A stretch of DNA of 64,000 bases from Nostoc linckia FACHB-104. GTDB taxonomy: Bacteria > Cyanobacteriota > Cyanobacteriia > Cyanobacteriales > Nostocaceae. Shown piece after piece: positions 12,011 to 21,641 of this stretch (its first letter is position 1; each line of letters opens with the position of its first letter). The DNA lies in the NCBI RefSeq assembly GCF_014696615.1, contig NZ_JACJQJ010000015.1, positions 62,001 through 126,000 of the forward strand, written 5' to 3'. A program made the position numbers and the translations under genes. The notes under the pieces are model-generated. The model did not search any database. It was not told the DNA's origin and worked only from the letters and a program-made list of their open reading frames with translations.

Positions 12011-12839
12011 ATCTTGGCAATCAATCGGGATTGAAAGAGAGCAGAGGAAGCTGTCCCAATACAAGAAGTTGCACAGGCATTGCATAAAATTGAGACTGGG
12101 ATTTTTACTCAGCACTCAGCAAGTTCAAGCTCGGCCAATCAAGATAAAAGCTCTTTTCTCCAGCCCCTAAGCCCTATTTTCAAAACAGAGTAGGAAAGAG
12201 CAACGAGAAAATTAACTAGAAAATTCTTCTATGCTCCCTCTTCAAAAACGCCACGTCTAAATTGGAATACAGATTTGTCGGGTTTTATACCATATAGGAA
12301 AATTTTATCTCATTGGTATTTGTAAGCTTTTATTATTTATATCCCAATCACAAATCGAGATAAACCCGTATGGTTCAATATTTCCGGAAGAGTCTATATC
12401 TCAAGACCTTTACTACCAAATAAAAGCCCAGGATTTTTATTCAATCTCGTAGAGTACTAGGAAAAATAGGTCTTTAAAGGATTGTTAAACTTTTATTAAC
12501 AAAAATAAATATTAATTTAATATTAAGTTTATAAGATTAAAAAAACAGAGATTTAATATAAAAGATTCACTAAATGTAAATTTCTATAATAGTTAATTTC
12601 TGACACAACTATGCAATTGGCGGAGAATCATATAATATTTGATTATTCACAAATATATACTGTTTACAGTATATTTTCTATTGTGATTAACTATGCAGTA
12701 GAGCATTCAAAATGTCTAAATTAGATATAATCATCAATATTTAAGTGTTGTTTTATATGTCAAGTTTAGGCTCAAATGTCTGTTAATTAATATTCCAATA
12801 ATTCGCTGGAATGTTTTTTCATAATTATTAATATCTATC
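12011..12839. other. AT-rich intergenic region
   Basis: No credible gene. At 12288-12319 ATACCA and TGGTAT form short inverted ends around 20 bp, similar to the ends of the 5936-6035 element. The rest is AT-rich sequence with no recognised signal. Confidence 0.35.
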
Positions 12840-12994
12840 CTGACTTTTCACGGGAAGTCCTCAAGTCTCCAAAAAGCGTAGCTTTTTCCACAGCCTCATT
12901 CTCAATAACTCTAGGTTAATGAAAATAGCTAACGGAGAAATCAGAGCTTGGGAAACCATCAAAATTACCTTTTCCACATGCCGTGAAAAGTCAG
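12840..12994. mobile_element. MITE, 155 bp, 14-bp inverted ends and 9-bp target duplication
   Basis: Ends are CTGACTTTTCACGG (12840-12853) and its exact complement (12981-12994). ATATCTATC occurs immediately outside both ends (12831-12839 and 12995-13003), a perfect 9-bp target-site duplication. There is no ORF. An internal hairpin AAAAAGC/GCTTTTT lies near 12873-12889. This is a non-autonomous element that must have been moved by a transposase encoded elsewhere. Confidence 0.85.
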
Positions 12995-13201
12995 ATATCT
13001 ATCAAGCTAACTTGAGAAATATTTTTATAAATATCTCTCAAGTTAAGAAACTATGACTTACAACTAACAATATTGGTAATTGCATAAAATCAAAATGTCA
13101 CAGCAAGCCCTAAGTAAGTAAAATATCAAATAAAAATAAATTAAAATACTTAGATAGAAAAATCATGCTGATTAGTTATATATTAAATCAGGTTATTGAT
13201 T

Positions 13202-15877
13202 ATGCAAATTTCCAGGATATTACTACAAGCTAAAAATACACCATCTACCATAACAGAATCTACTATGCTTATCTTGATGGTTGGTTTATGCATCTACTTA
13301 GGAGGCAGAATAATTGCCTTATATTTGTCCAATTGCCGTTCACAAAAAGTTGAAAATATCAGAAAAACTTCTTCTGGGAAAGTCTTAGGAACCAATACCC
13401 AAGAAATCATATTAACTAATGAGAAAAACCCTAATTTATTCTTAATGAATAAGCAATTTCCGGCATCAGAAAATGGTAAAGCCCATCAATTGAGCCAGTC
13501 TGTAAAAGAATTAGCTTCTAATTGTGGCACTTATTATCTAGAAGCGCTTGCTTCCATTGAACAGTCGTTGCTGAATTTTGATAAACGACTCAGGTGTTAT
13601 ACAGAAATTCTACAAATATTGGGACAAGCTTGTCAGGTTAGTCGTGTATACATATTTGAAAATTATCTTGATGATGATGGCGACTTAATCATGCATATGC
13701 AATCTGAATGGTGCGCTGAAGGTATATCATCCAAAATTGAAAACCACCTTTGGCACAAGCTATCTTATACAAAATTCTGCCCACGCTGGTTAAAGTTATT
13801 AGCACGTGGTGATATCGTTGCTGAGACAATTACAGAATTGAGCGAAACAGAAAGTCAGGCTTTAGGACTACAGGATGTTTTGACAATATTGATTTTACCA
13901 ATCATTGCCAAAGGTAATTTTGTTGGTTTTATTGGATTTGATAACTGCAAAGAAGCACAGATTTGGGAAGCCAAAGAAACAGCATTTTTGCAAGCCGTAG
14001 CAGGTGTACTTTCTCTAGTACATGAGCGTTTATTAGCAGATAATGCTCTCAAGACAGTAATTCTAGAAACCCAAGATTCTGCTTATCAGTTAGAAAATGT
14101 AGTACAAGAACGCACAGCTGAATTGCACAGAGAAATTGCGGAGCGCAAGCGGATACAAAAAGAACTAGAGAAATCACTGTCTTTGCAATGGGCGACTTTA
14201 GAATCTACTGCTGATGGCATCTTAGTAGTAGATAATCAAGGTAAGATTGCAGGCTTTAATCAAAAGTTTCTGCAAATGTGGCGTATTCCGGAGTCATTAA
14301 TCACTTCCGGAAATTACAAAGAAGTACTGAGATTGGCGATGAAACAGCTAGAAGCGCCAAAACAGTATTTTGCTACTATTAGAGAATTATACTTTAACCC
14401 AGACACACAGCTTTATGATGCGATCGCCTTTAAAGATGGCAGAGTCTTAGAGCGCTACTCCCAACCTCAGCGCATTAACGGCAAAATTGTCGGTAGAGTC
14501 TGGAGTTTTCGTGATGTCACAGCACATAAATTAGCAGAAGCCAAAATCCGTCATCAAGCTTTACACGATCTGTTAACGGATTTACCTAACCGAGTACTGT
14601 TTAATGAGCGCCTGTCACAAGCATTAGCACAAGCGCAGAAAAATCTTAGCAAACTAGCGGTGTGTTTTTTAGACTTAGATCGCTTCAAAATTATTAACGA
14701 TACACTAAGTCATGCAGTAGGCGATCAATTATTGCAAATTGTAGCTCAACGTCTGATAGACTGTCTGCGGGATATTGATACTATAGCGCGCTGGGGAGGC
14801 GATGAATTCACCCTAATTTTGCCAGAAATTAACGATACTCAAGAAGTTACCAAGATTCTAGAACGCATTTTGGCAGCTTTTAAACCAGTATTTGAAATCG
14901 AAAACTACCAGTTGCATATTAGCGTCAGTATTGGTATTGCACTTTATCCTATACATGGTCAAGATGCCGAAACTTTGATTAAACATGCTGACATAGCACT
15001 ATATCGTGTCAAGTCTCAAGGACGTAATCATTACCAGTTCTATAACTCAGCCATCAATTCTGGTTCTTCAGAATTGTTAACTTTAGAAAATAGCTTGCAC
15101 TCTGCCTTAGAACGCCAAGAATTTGAAGTTTACTATCAACCACAGGTAAATATTACCACAGGTGAAATTACCAAAATAGAAGCATTACTACGTTGGCGAC
15201 ACTTAGAATTAGGCTTAATCCCACCCGCAAAGTTTATTCCCCTAGCTGAAGAAACTGGATTAATTATCCCCATTGGGGAATGGGTGTTAAGAACTGCTTG
15301 TGCTCAAAATAAAGCTTGGCAAGATGCACTCAATCTGCACTCACTTTCTGTAGCTGTGAACCTTTCTGCACGACAATTTCAGCAACCAAACTTAGTAAAT
15401 ATGGTGCAGCAAATATTGTCAGAAACTCAATTAAGCCATAAATGTTTGGAGCTAGAAATTACCGAAAGTATTGCCATGAAGAATGTTGAGTTCACTAAAA
15501 GAATTTTAAGTGAATTAAACGCTTTAGGTGTTTCTATATCTATAGACGATTTTGGCACCGGATATTGTTCTCTCAGTTATCTGAAAAATTTTCCTATTCA
15601 TTGCTTAAAAATTGACAGATCTTTTGTGAGAGATTTGTCTGATGATAATCATGATGCTGCCATCACAACTGCAATTATTGCTTTAGCACATGGATTAAAG
15701 CTTGCAGTTGTGGCTGAAGGTGTAGAAACAGAAGAGCAACGCAACTTATTACGACTTCTAGATTGCGAACTCATGCAAGGCTATTTATTTAGTCGTCCTC
15801 TATCAGCTGAAGACACTACAAGACTACTACAAAAATCTAAATCCCGTCGTATTAATCCTTCTTTTTTAGTAGCTTAA
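13202..15877 (+). CDS. Membrane-anchored GAF-PAS-GGDEF-EAL protein (c-di-GMP turnover)
   Basis: 891 residues from ATG 13202 (a TTG lies two codons upstream). A membrane helix occupies about residues 20-42. A GAF-like domain (about 125-275) precedes a coiled coil ending ERTAELHREIAERKRIQKEL. A PAS domain spans about 330-440. The GGDEF domain has RWGGDEF (about 532-536), with RDID exactly five residues upstream, the product-inhibition I-site. The EAL domain starts with IEALLRWRH and has LEITESIAM, DDFGTGYCSLSYL and KIDRSFV. Both catalytic signatures look intact, so it could make or break c-di-GMP. The signal sensed is unknown. Confidence 0.88.
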   Translation: MQISRILLQAKNTPSTITESTMLILMVGLCIYLGGRIIALYLSNCRSQKVENIRKTSSGKVLGTNTQEIILTNEKNPNLFLMNKQFPASENGKAHQLSQSVKELASNCGTYYLEALASIEQSLLNFDKRLRCYTEILQILGQACQVSRVYIFENYLDDDGDLIMHMQSEWCAEGISSKIENHLWHKLSYTKFCPRWLKLLARGDIVAETITELSETESQALGLQDVLTILILPIIAKGNFVGFIGFDNCKEAQIWEAKETAFLQAVAGVLSLVHERLLADNALKTVILETQDSAYQLENVVQERTAELHREIAERKRIQKELEKSLSLQWATLESTADGILVVDNQGKIAGFNQKFLQMWRIPESLITSGNYKEVLRLAMKQLEAPKQYFATIRELYFNPDTQLYDAIAFKDGRVLERYSQPQRINGKIVGRVWSFRDVTAHKLAEAKIRHQALHDLLTDLPNRVLFNERLSQALAQAQKNLSKLAVCFLDLDRFKIINDTLSHAVGDQLLQIVAQRLIDCLRDIDTIARWGGDEFTLILPEINDTQEVTKILERILAAFKPVFEIENYQLHISVSIGIALYPIHGQDAETLIKHADIALYRVKSQGRNHYQFYNSAINSGSSELLTLENSLHSALERQEFEVYYQPQVNITTGEITKIEALLRWRHLELGLIPPAKFIPLAEETGLIIPIGEWVLRTACAQNKAWQDALNLHSLSVAVNLSARQFQQPNLVNMVQQILSETQLSHKCLELEITESIAMKNVEFTKRILSELNALGVSISIDDFGTGYCSLSYLKNFPIHCLKIDRSFVRDLSDDNHDAAITTAIIALAHGLKLAVVAEGVETEEQRNLLRLLDCELMQGYLFSRPLSAEDTTRLLQKSKSRRINPSFLVA

Positions 15878-15953
15878 ATTAAGTTGTCATTGGTCATTTG
15901 TCATTGGATTATTCACTCATCCAATTTTTATGTTGACCTTTGACCCCTGACTA

Positions 15954-17480
15954 TTAAAAATAGTCTACCCTAGCATCCAAACCATACGAGCGTAAAAGTT
16001 TAGATAAATTCTCGGCTTCTGTTCTACTGCCAAATCTGCCTGCATTTACATAATCTCCTAAGCCTGATTTCTCTACAACCGGATTAGCTATATACTGTCT
16101 GACTTTGTTGAGAGTATCGGCATTATGAATCGGAACAATAACTACATACCGATTCTGATTGTTATTAGCGCTAGTATCTACAGGAGATGTATTTAAACCT
16201 AATGCTTGCCAAGTTTGTGCATCAACATTTCCCGTGGGATTGATTCTAGAATATTGCTGGAATGCGTACACATAAGACCTAGTATTTTCACCATAATAAC
16301 CATCAGGATTTGTATTAAAAAATCCTAATTGCAATAAACGCTGTTGCACGGCTCTCACATTATCGCCACTATCCCCAACTGTGAGATAATTTCTGGTTTG
16401 TGAGGGAGCTTGATCAGCTTGTCTATTCTGCACAACGCCACGTACTGCTTGCAAAGCTTGTGTATCAGCTACTCCATCAACAGCTAATTGGTAATCTCGC
16501 TGGAATCGCAGCAGTGCATCCCTAGTCAGAGGTCCAAAATTGCCTGTAGGATTAGCTTGCAAGTATCCTAACTGTCGTAAACCTTCTTGTAGTTCTCTAA
16601 TTTGTTGCGGTGCAAGACTAGTTGTGTTTGGTATGGCTGGATTAGAAGGACTACTAGTAGGAGCCAGCAGTCTGTTCCAAGTTTGTCGATTTGTAATTCC
16701 ATCAGCAGGTAAACCAGCATTGCGCTGAAATGCAATTACAGCATCTTTGGTAATCGGGCCAAATTTACCAGTAGGATTAGCCTGAAAATAACCCAGTTGT
16801 TGTAACCGCTGTTGTAACCTAGTTACTGCCGGGCCTTGGCTACCTTCCAACAAAATTGGATATTCCCCTCCGGCGCTGGGGATGTTAGAGGGTGCTTGTC
16901 GAGGTCTCGTAGAGTTGCGCGAAGCTTGCTGAGAGCGAGTTAATGCTTCCTGAGTTTGCGGGCCAAAATAGCCTGTTATTGGCCCTTGGAAATAGCCTTG
17001 GCGTTGCAAACGCTGTTGCAACTTCACAACTTCTGGGCCTCTGCTACCTAGCCGCAGATTACCGCTGCTACTATTACTAGCGATTCTACCTCGGCAGGCT
17101 TGTTGGAGCGATCGCGCAGTGCTATCACCTACAACTCCATCAGCAGGTAGTTTATTCGCCTGCTGAAATGCAATCACTGCTTGCTGAGTGATAGAACCAA
17201 ACTTACCGCTAACTGGGCCACGAAAGAAACCTAGCTTCTGCAAGCACTGCTGAATGTTTGTGACTTCAGCGCCATTACTTCCTACTTTCTGTACTGCTAA
17301 AGTTTGCCCAGCGATACTGAGAAGTGACAAGGTTAATGCTACAGATAAAAAACGCATCGCCAAGGTGCTAGAAAGCTTTGTCCAATTCCAGAATCTCAAA
17401 TTAGCTGGGACAGGGACAATATCTAAGCTCTCGGATGCTTCGTAAACTGCGGCGCTATGTAGATCACCAATGACTTCCAT
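15954..17480 (-). CDS. Exported protein with multiple peptidoglycan-binding domains
   Basis: About 508 residues from ATG 17480. The open frame continues upstream to 17594, but those 38 codons are translated GGGTATT-type repeat, so I reject them. A hydrophobic segment (FLSVALTLSLLSIAGQTLA) serves as signal or anchor. Five PG_binding_1 units follow, each with the pattern xxVxxLQQxLQxLGyF...G.fG..T..Av..FQ, separated by Ser/Pro/Asn-rich linkers. The C-terminal 80 residues (YVVIVPIHNADTLNKVRQYI...GRFGSRTEAENLSKLLRSYG) resemble a SPOR-type domain. The role is probably cell wall binding in the periplasm or septum. No catalytic domain is visible. Confidence 0.8.
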   Translation of the reverse strand: MEVIGDLHSAAVYEASESLDIVPVPANLRFWNWTKLSSTLAMRFLSVALTLSLLSIAGQTLAVQKVGSNGAEVTNIQQCLQKLGFFRGPVSGKFGSITQQAVIAFQQANKLPADGVVGDSTARSLQQACRGRIASNSSSGNLRLGSRGPEVVKLQQRLQRQGYFQGPITGYFGPQTQEALTRSQQASRNSTRPRQAPSNIPSAGGEYPILLEGSQGPAVTRLQQRLQQLGYFQANPTGKFGPITKDAVIAFQRNAGLPADGITNRQTWNRLLAPTSSPSNPAIPNTTSLAPQQIRELQEGLRQLGYLQANPTGNFGPLTRDALLRFQRDYQLAVDGVADTQALQAVRGVVQNRQADQAPSQTRNYLTVGDSGDNVRAVQQRLLQLGFFNTNPDGYYGENTRSYVYAFQQYSRINPTGNVDAQTWQALGLNTSPVDTSANNNQNRYVVIVPIHNADTLNKVRQYIANPVVEKSGLGDYVNAGRFGSRTEAENLSKLLRSYGLDARVDYF

Positions 17481-17490
17481 AAAATCGAGG

Positions 17491-17590
17491 GTTTGGTATT
17501 GGGTATTGGGTGTTGGGTATTCGCGACTGGGTATTGGGGGCTGGGTATTGGGTATTGGGGACAAAGACCAAATACCAAACCTCAAATGCC
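17491..17590. repeat. GGGTATT-type tandem heptamers
   Basis: Irregular tandem copies of GGGTATT/GGGTGTT, typical of heterocystous cyanobacterial short tandem repeats. They lie just upstream of the peptidoglycan-binding protein gene and create a false N-terminal extension. Confidence 0.7.
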
Positions 17591-17859
17591 TCATTTTTAA
17601 GTCAGTCCATTACTTTTAGTTTGGGGATAACCTGGAATTAAAATCTCTTTTCTCTAGCTCTAGTCCCTGTCTGTGAGAAATTTTGGCTACCAGTATACTA
17701 TAGGATAACTACGACTGGAAACTAATTAATACATCATCAACAAAAGAAACCTGGCAAAGAAAACTTCACCAGGTTAATCGATAGAACAAATATTTAATTT
17801 TGATTGCGATAGATTAATTTCAGTTACGATACAGAAATTTAGCAGCCTGTTTTGCGTGT

Positions 17860-18402
17860 TTATTGGTCTTGTTGGGGTTTTTCTGGCTGTTGTACTTCTG
17901 CGTTATCTTCTAATTTTTCAGTATTACCTGCTTTCACCCAGCCTTCTTGATTGGTATCTTCCTGGCGGATTTTTTGCCACAATTTATCGTCGCTTTCCTC
18001 TAAAACGATGATTTTTTGATTAAAACCAACCCCACCCACACGTTCCGCATCTTGTTTTGGTTCGGCTCGCAAACTCAAGCCTTGAGCCCAAGTAACTTTT
18101 CCTTGGTAAGCTCCTGGTGGTAATGGTTTTGGTGATTCTTCCGCTTTGGGTGTTTCTGTAGGAGTAGGAGTAGGAGTAGGAGTTGAGGTGCTTGCTGGTT
18201 TAGCCTCAGTTTTAGTAGCTGCTGCTTCAGTTGCTTTGGGAGATTGGGTTCGCTGTGAAGGATGATCGTTGGCAAAAATTGGTTTGGTAGGTGGGATAGC
18301 AGTTCTATTCATGAAATAGAGTGCAGTAGCAACACCAGTACCTACTAAGATAGCCATCGCCAACAGAAACCCGAGTATAAATTTAAGTAAGTTAGAAAAC
18401 AT
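17860..18402 (-). CDS. Membrane-anchored SH3-like domain protein
   Basis: 180 residues. An N-terminal helix (FILGFLLAMAILVGTGVATALYF) anchors it. A Thr/Pro/Lys/Ala-rich linker (about 45-95) includes a TPTPTPT run encoded by a GGAGTA hexamer repeat. The C-terminal domain GKVTWAQGLSLRAEPKQDAERVGGV...WQKIRQ...GWVKAGNTEKL is a bacterial SH3 (SH3_3-like) fold, usually a cell wall or peptide binder. Together with the preceding gene it suggests envelope functions. The two are about 265 bases apart and may be separately transcribed. Confidence 0.75.
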   Translation of the reverse strand: MFSNLLKFILGFLLAMAILVGTGVATALYFMNRTAIPPTKPIFANDHPSQRTQSPKATEAAATKTEAKPASTSTPTPTPTPTETPKAEESPKPLPPGAYQGKVTWAQGLSLRAEPKQDAERVGGVGFNQKIIVLEESDDKLWQKIRQEDTNQEGWVKAGNTEKLEDNAEVQQPEKPQQDQ

Positions 18403-18479
18403 ATTTTATAACCTCATTACCAATCGTCAATTGTCCAGAGTCAAGGGTCAACGGTCAAGGGTGAATGAATCTAGACTCT

Positions 18480-18690
18480 GGACAATGCAAATTTTAGATT
18501 TTAGATTGCCGATTTTAGATTTTTTGGGTGATCCTGCAAACTAGTAGCTTAGATACCCTGCCAAGTTAGGGCGGAACCAATGCGGAGATCTCAAATTTAA
18601 AATCCTTGAGCCAAGTACTAAACGTTGTCGGGGTCAATCTAAAATCCAAAATCTAAAATCCAAAATCTAAAATCGATTGACTAACCTATT
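18480..18690. repeat. AATCTAAAATCC-type short repeats
   Basis: Two clusters of TTTTAGATT/AATCTAAAATCC units (about 18488-18522 and 18640-18676), in opposite orientations, between the SH3 and Ycf46-like genes. The same unit recurs at 26712-26780 and 47835-47865. Confidence 0.55.
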
Positions 18691-18707
18691 ATTGCAGCGG
18701 GCATTAG

Positions 18708-20219
18708 CTAGCGTAGCTTACCGAAGGTATCGCTTAACGGCGTTTGTTTTGATGCTAACCGCGCTCGTCCAGCCGCAGCCCATTCTTGTAGTTGTTGAAT
18801 TTGCTCTACAGCGGTTCTTGCCAGGGGTATGATTTGACTGGCAGCTTCTAAAATATCGTCGTTGGTAAAGTCGCGATTTTGACTAAATCCAATATGCATC
18901 GCTTCAATTAAAGTTTGCTCAATTTCTGCTCCAGAAAAATCGGGTGTTTCATATGCTAGCCTGTCGATGTCATAACTTTTCAAGTTATGGGGGCGTAGTC
19001 GGGATAAATGGACATTAAAAATTGCTTTTCTCTCTTCTTGGGTTGGTAAACCAACAAAGAATATTTCATCAAATCGCCCTTTCCGTAGCATTTCTGGTGG
19101 TAAGGCTTGGATATCGTTAGCGGTGGCGACAACAAATACAGGTGAAGTTTTTTCTGCTAACCAGGTAATAAATGTACCAAATACTCGGCTTGTAGTTCCT
19201 GCATCACCTTTACTACCAAGTCCTGAAAAGGCTTTATCTATTTCATCAATCCACAAAATACAAGGTGCTAAAGCTTCTGCTACTTGGATCATTTGGCGAG
19301 TACGGGATTCTGATTCTCCCACCAAACCACCAAACAACCGCCCAACATCTAAGCGTAATAAAGGTAAATGCCAATGATGAGCGATCGCTTTTGCTGTTAA
19401 GGATTTTCCAGTACCTTGAATTCCCACCAACATTAAACCACGGGGATGTGGTAATCCATACTGTCGCGCTCGTTCGGTAAATGAGCCACCTCGCCGCAAC
19501 AGCCAATCTTTGAGGTTATCGAGTCCGCCGATATCAGAAATTTGCTCGGTGGCGGGGTAAAAGTCTAAAATTTGGGTTTGGCGAATAGTTTGGCGCTTTT
19601 CTTCCAAAACCAAATCCACATCTTCTGGTTGCAATTCACCGTGAGTGGCGATCGCTTTTGCCAAAACCCGGCGAATCCTCTCCATAGATAGCCCTTGACA
19701 AGAGCGTACCAAATCATCTGCTACTTTTCCAGAAAGCGAGTTACCAGTTGTTTGTAGCAAGCGTTCCACCTCTTTTTGAATTTCGCTGGCGGCTGGTAAC
19801 GGAAATTCCACAACTGTCAGTACTTCGCTTAAGTCTTCAGGAATCGCAATCCGGGGCGACAAAATCACAATATTTTTCGGTTGCGATTTGAGAAGTTTGG
19901 CCAGGTTGCGAAGTTTGCGCGCGATCGCCACATCTTCTAAAAAGCGATGATAATCCCGCAGAATCATTACCCCTGGTGCTGAAGCTGGTAACTTTTCGAT
20001 AAATTCCAACGCTTGCAGTGGGTTGCGTCGCCCAAAACCCTCATCATTCGGGTTTCCCTGGTAGCCATCCACAAAATCCCAAGTATATACAGGACGATTA
20101 CCTTGGTTGGCTGCTTCTTCTCGAATCGCAGTTTCTACCCGTTCCTCTTCATAAGTGGGAATATAAATCAAAGGATAGCGGGCGCGTAGCAGCAGTTTAA
20201 ACTCTTCACGAAAGCTCAT
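18708..20219 (-). CDS. ycf46: AAA+ ATPase, Ycf46-like
   Basis: 503 residues, the length of Ycf46 proteins (plastid and cyanobacterial). The N-terminal region (MSFREEFKLLLRARYPLIYIPTYEE) is the family-specific domain. The AAA module has Walker A GIQGTGKS (266-273), Walker B ILWIDEID (321-328), sensor VVATANDI, and arginine-finger-type RKGRFDE. Ycf46 has been linked to inorganic carbon use in Synechocystis; that is family knowledge, not visible here. The last nine codons are formed by a dispersed repeat (18706-18732), so the natural C-terminus may have been altered. Confidence 0.85.
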   Translation of the reverse strand: MSFREEFKLLLRARYPLIYIPTYEEERVETAIREEAANQGNRPVYTWDFVDGYQGNPNDEGFGRRNPLQALEFIEKLPASAPGVMILRDYHRFLEDVAIARKLRNLAKLLKSQPKNIVILSPRIAIPEDLSEVLTVVEFPLPAASEIQKEVERLLQTTGNSLSGKVADDLVRSCQGLSMERIRRVLAKAIATHGELQPEDVDLVLEEKRQTIRQTQILDFYPATEQISDIGGLDNLKDWLLRRGGSFTERARQYGLPHPRGLMLVGIQGTGKSLTAKAIAHHWHLPLLRLDVGRLFGGLVGESESRTRQMIQVAEALAPCILWIDEIDKAFSGLGSKGDAGTTSRVFGTFITWLAEKTSPVFVVATANDIQALPPEMLRKGRFDEIFFVGLPTQEERKAIFNVHLSRLRPHNLKSYDIDRLAYETPDFSGAEIEQTLIEAMHIGFSQNRDFTNDDILEAASQIIPLARTAVEQIQQLQEWAAAGRARLASKQTPLSDTFGKLR

Positions 20220-20424
20220 AAGTAGCTGTTAGTGTTATTAGTTCTTATCCCATTGTTAAAGGTTGTATTGTCTCTCACAACTAATAACTAAAAACAACAA
20301 CCGCCAGAAACTTAGCAAATCTTCTGCTGCAATGCGTAATAGCTTATTTTTGCTGGTTAAAATATTTTTACTGAGCGCTGAGGCGCTCAAATTCAACACA
20401 AAAGTCCTAACTACCAATTCCAGC

Positions 20425-20931
20425 CTATCCCGGAAGTTGCTTTTTCAAAGCCTCTAAACTAGCCCAACGGCTATCAATTGATTTTTGTGAACTCTCAGCT
20501 GCAGTACTCAAAATACCAGGGCAATTCAGGTCACATAGCTGGCGCTGAGGGAATTCTAAACACATCTGCTCATACAACCATTCAGCAGGATAAAAATAGC
20601 TATCAGGCGGTAGAGTTTCAACCAAATCTTCAACTGCTACTTCTCGTTCTAATGGCAAGTCGTTGATTTGATTAGCTGTTACGTCTAACCAAATAACTTC
20701 CTGAGTATTAACTACCAAACGCTGATTGTATTGCTGTAAACAGCGGTTACAAGTACAAGTAATAATTGCTTCTGCATGAGCGGATATTTCTAAGTAATTA
20801 CCTTGATGCTGTACGCGAATCACACCACGAACAGGAGTCAAAGTGTCCAAACCAGGCAGAAAATCCTGAACTTGAATTTCCTCTGTCCGCTCCGGGGCTT
20901 TGGTGAGCTGCGGAATAAAAATTGCGTCCAT
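20425..20931 (-). CDS. DUF177/YceD family protein
   Basis: 168 residues. It contains VRGVIRVQHQGNYLEISAHAEAIITCTCNRCLQQYN and a late CDLNCPGI, the metal-binding-like Cys pairs of DUF177. YceD members are linked to ribosomal or rRNA processing in bacteria and plastids, and often neighbour rpmF. Here the gene ends the rpmH-rnpA-PH-yidC-KH/R3H block, on the same strand, 192 bases after the KH/R3H gene. Confidence 0.8.
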   Translation of the reverse strand: MDAIFIPQLTKAPERTEEIQVQDFLPGLDTLTPVRGVIRVQHQGNYLEISAHAEAIITCTCNRCLQQYNQRLVVNTQEVIWLDVTANQINDLPLEREVAVEDLVETLPPDSYFYPAEWLYEQMCLEFPQRQLCDLNCPGILSTAAESSQKSIDSRWASLEALKKQLPG

Positions 20932-21078
20932 AGGATTTGTGAGATATCCTCACGAAACGAAACTTAGTTTAACTACCAGCAAAATTGCTGAGATTTAGAT
21001 CATTATTTTAGCTTTTAGCGAGGGTGGTCAAGAGTCAAGGGTCAAAGGTCAAAAGTTAAGAGTGATTGATTATTTTTC

Positions 21079-21119
21079 TTCTGCTTCCTCTGCTTCCTCT
21101 GCTTCCTCTGCTCCTCTGC
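21079..21119. repeat. CTTCCTCTG 9-bp tandem repeat
   Basis: About four and a half copies of CTTCCTCTG lie directly after the KH/R3H stop codon. The same unit occurs near 35768-35795, where it is translated as part of a neighbouring protein. Confidence 0.7.
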
Positions 21120-21123
21120 TTAC

Positions 21124-21639
21124 CTAAGGCTCGATCGCCGGACGAACTACAAGATGACGATGTGGTTCTTTGCCGCGGCTAAAGGTTTCTAAATCAGCAA
21201 ATTCTTTTAAAAATGTGTGAATTTGCCGCCTCTCCGCCGAACTTAGGGATTTTATTTCTACTTCTCTGCCTGTCGTTCGCACTTCCTCAGAAGCTGCTTC
21301 TGCCAATGCGCGAATTTCTGCTTGTCTTTTGACGCGGTAGCCATTCAGCTCAATGGTATAAGAAGCTTGCTCTTCTTGTGGTTGGTTGATGTTCAAGACT
21401 GAATTAGCCAGATACTGAATTGCATCTAGCACAGAACCATCACTACCAATTAAAGTTCTGATTTGTTCGGGTTTGAGGTTCGTTTCATCAATTGTTAACC
21501 AGTAGTTATCTGGTTCATCGGAGTCGCCGCCCTGAGGTTGAGCAGGTTCTAAATTCCCCTCAACCTCAGCAGATACCCCAGTAAGTAGCAGCAATGTTTT
21601 TAACCATTGCTGCCCTCGCTGCATGGGACTGTTGCTCAT
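21124..21639 (-). CDS. KH-R3H RNA-binding protein (KhpB/Jag-like)
   Basis: 171 residues from ATG 21639, just 2 bases after the yidC stop, so probably translationally coupled. A KH-like segment has LIGSDGSVLDAIQYLANSVLN, and the R3H domain has SSAERRQIHTFLKEFADLETFSRGKEPHRHLVV. The Jag_N domain of firmicute homologues is absent, as is usual in cyanobacteria. These proteins bind RNA and associate with the membrane insertase locus. The name jag/khpB is often used but the cyanobacterial role is unproven. Confidence 0.85.
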   Translation of the reverse strand: MSNSPMQRGQQWLKTLLLLTGVSAEVEGNLEPAQPQGGDSDEPDNYWLTIDETNLKPEQIRTLIGSDGSVLDAIQYLANSVLNINQPQEEQASYTIELNGYRVKRQAEIRALAEAASEEVRTTGREVEIKSLSSAERRQIHTFLKEFADLETFSRGKEPHRHLVVRPAIEP

Positions 21640-21641
21640 GA

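Noticed and set aside
11958-12170. 70-codon plus-strand ORF after the SirB1 gene
   Set aside because: Overlaps the SirB1 gene end in another frame, no domain.
15954-17594. Extended N-terminus of the peptidoglycan-binding protein
   Set aside because: The first 38 codons are translated GGGTATT repeats; the start at 17480 is better.
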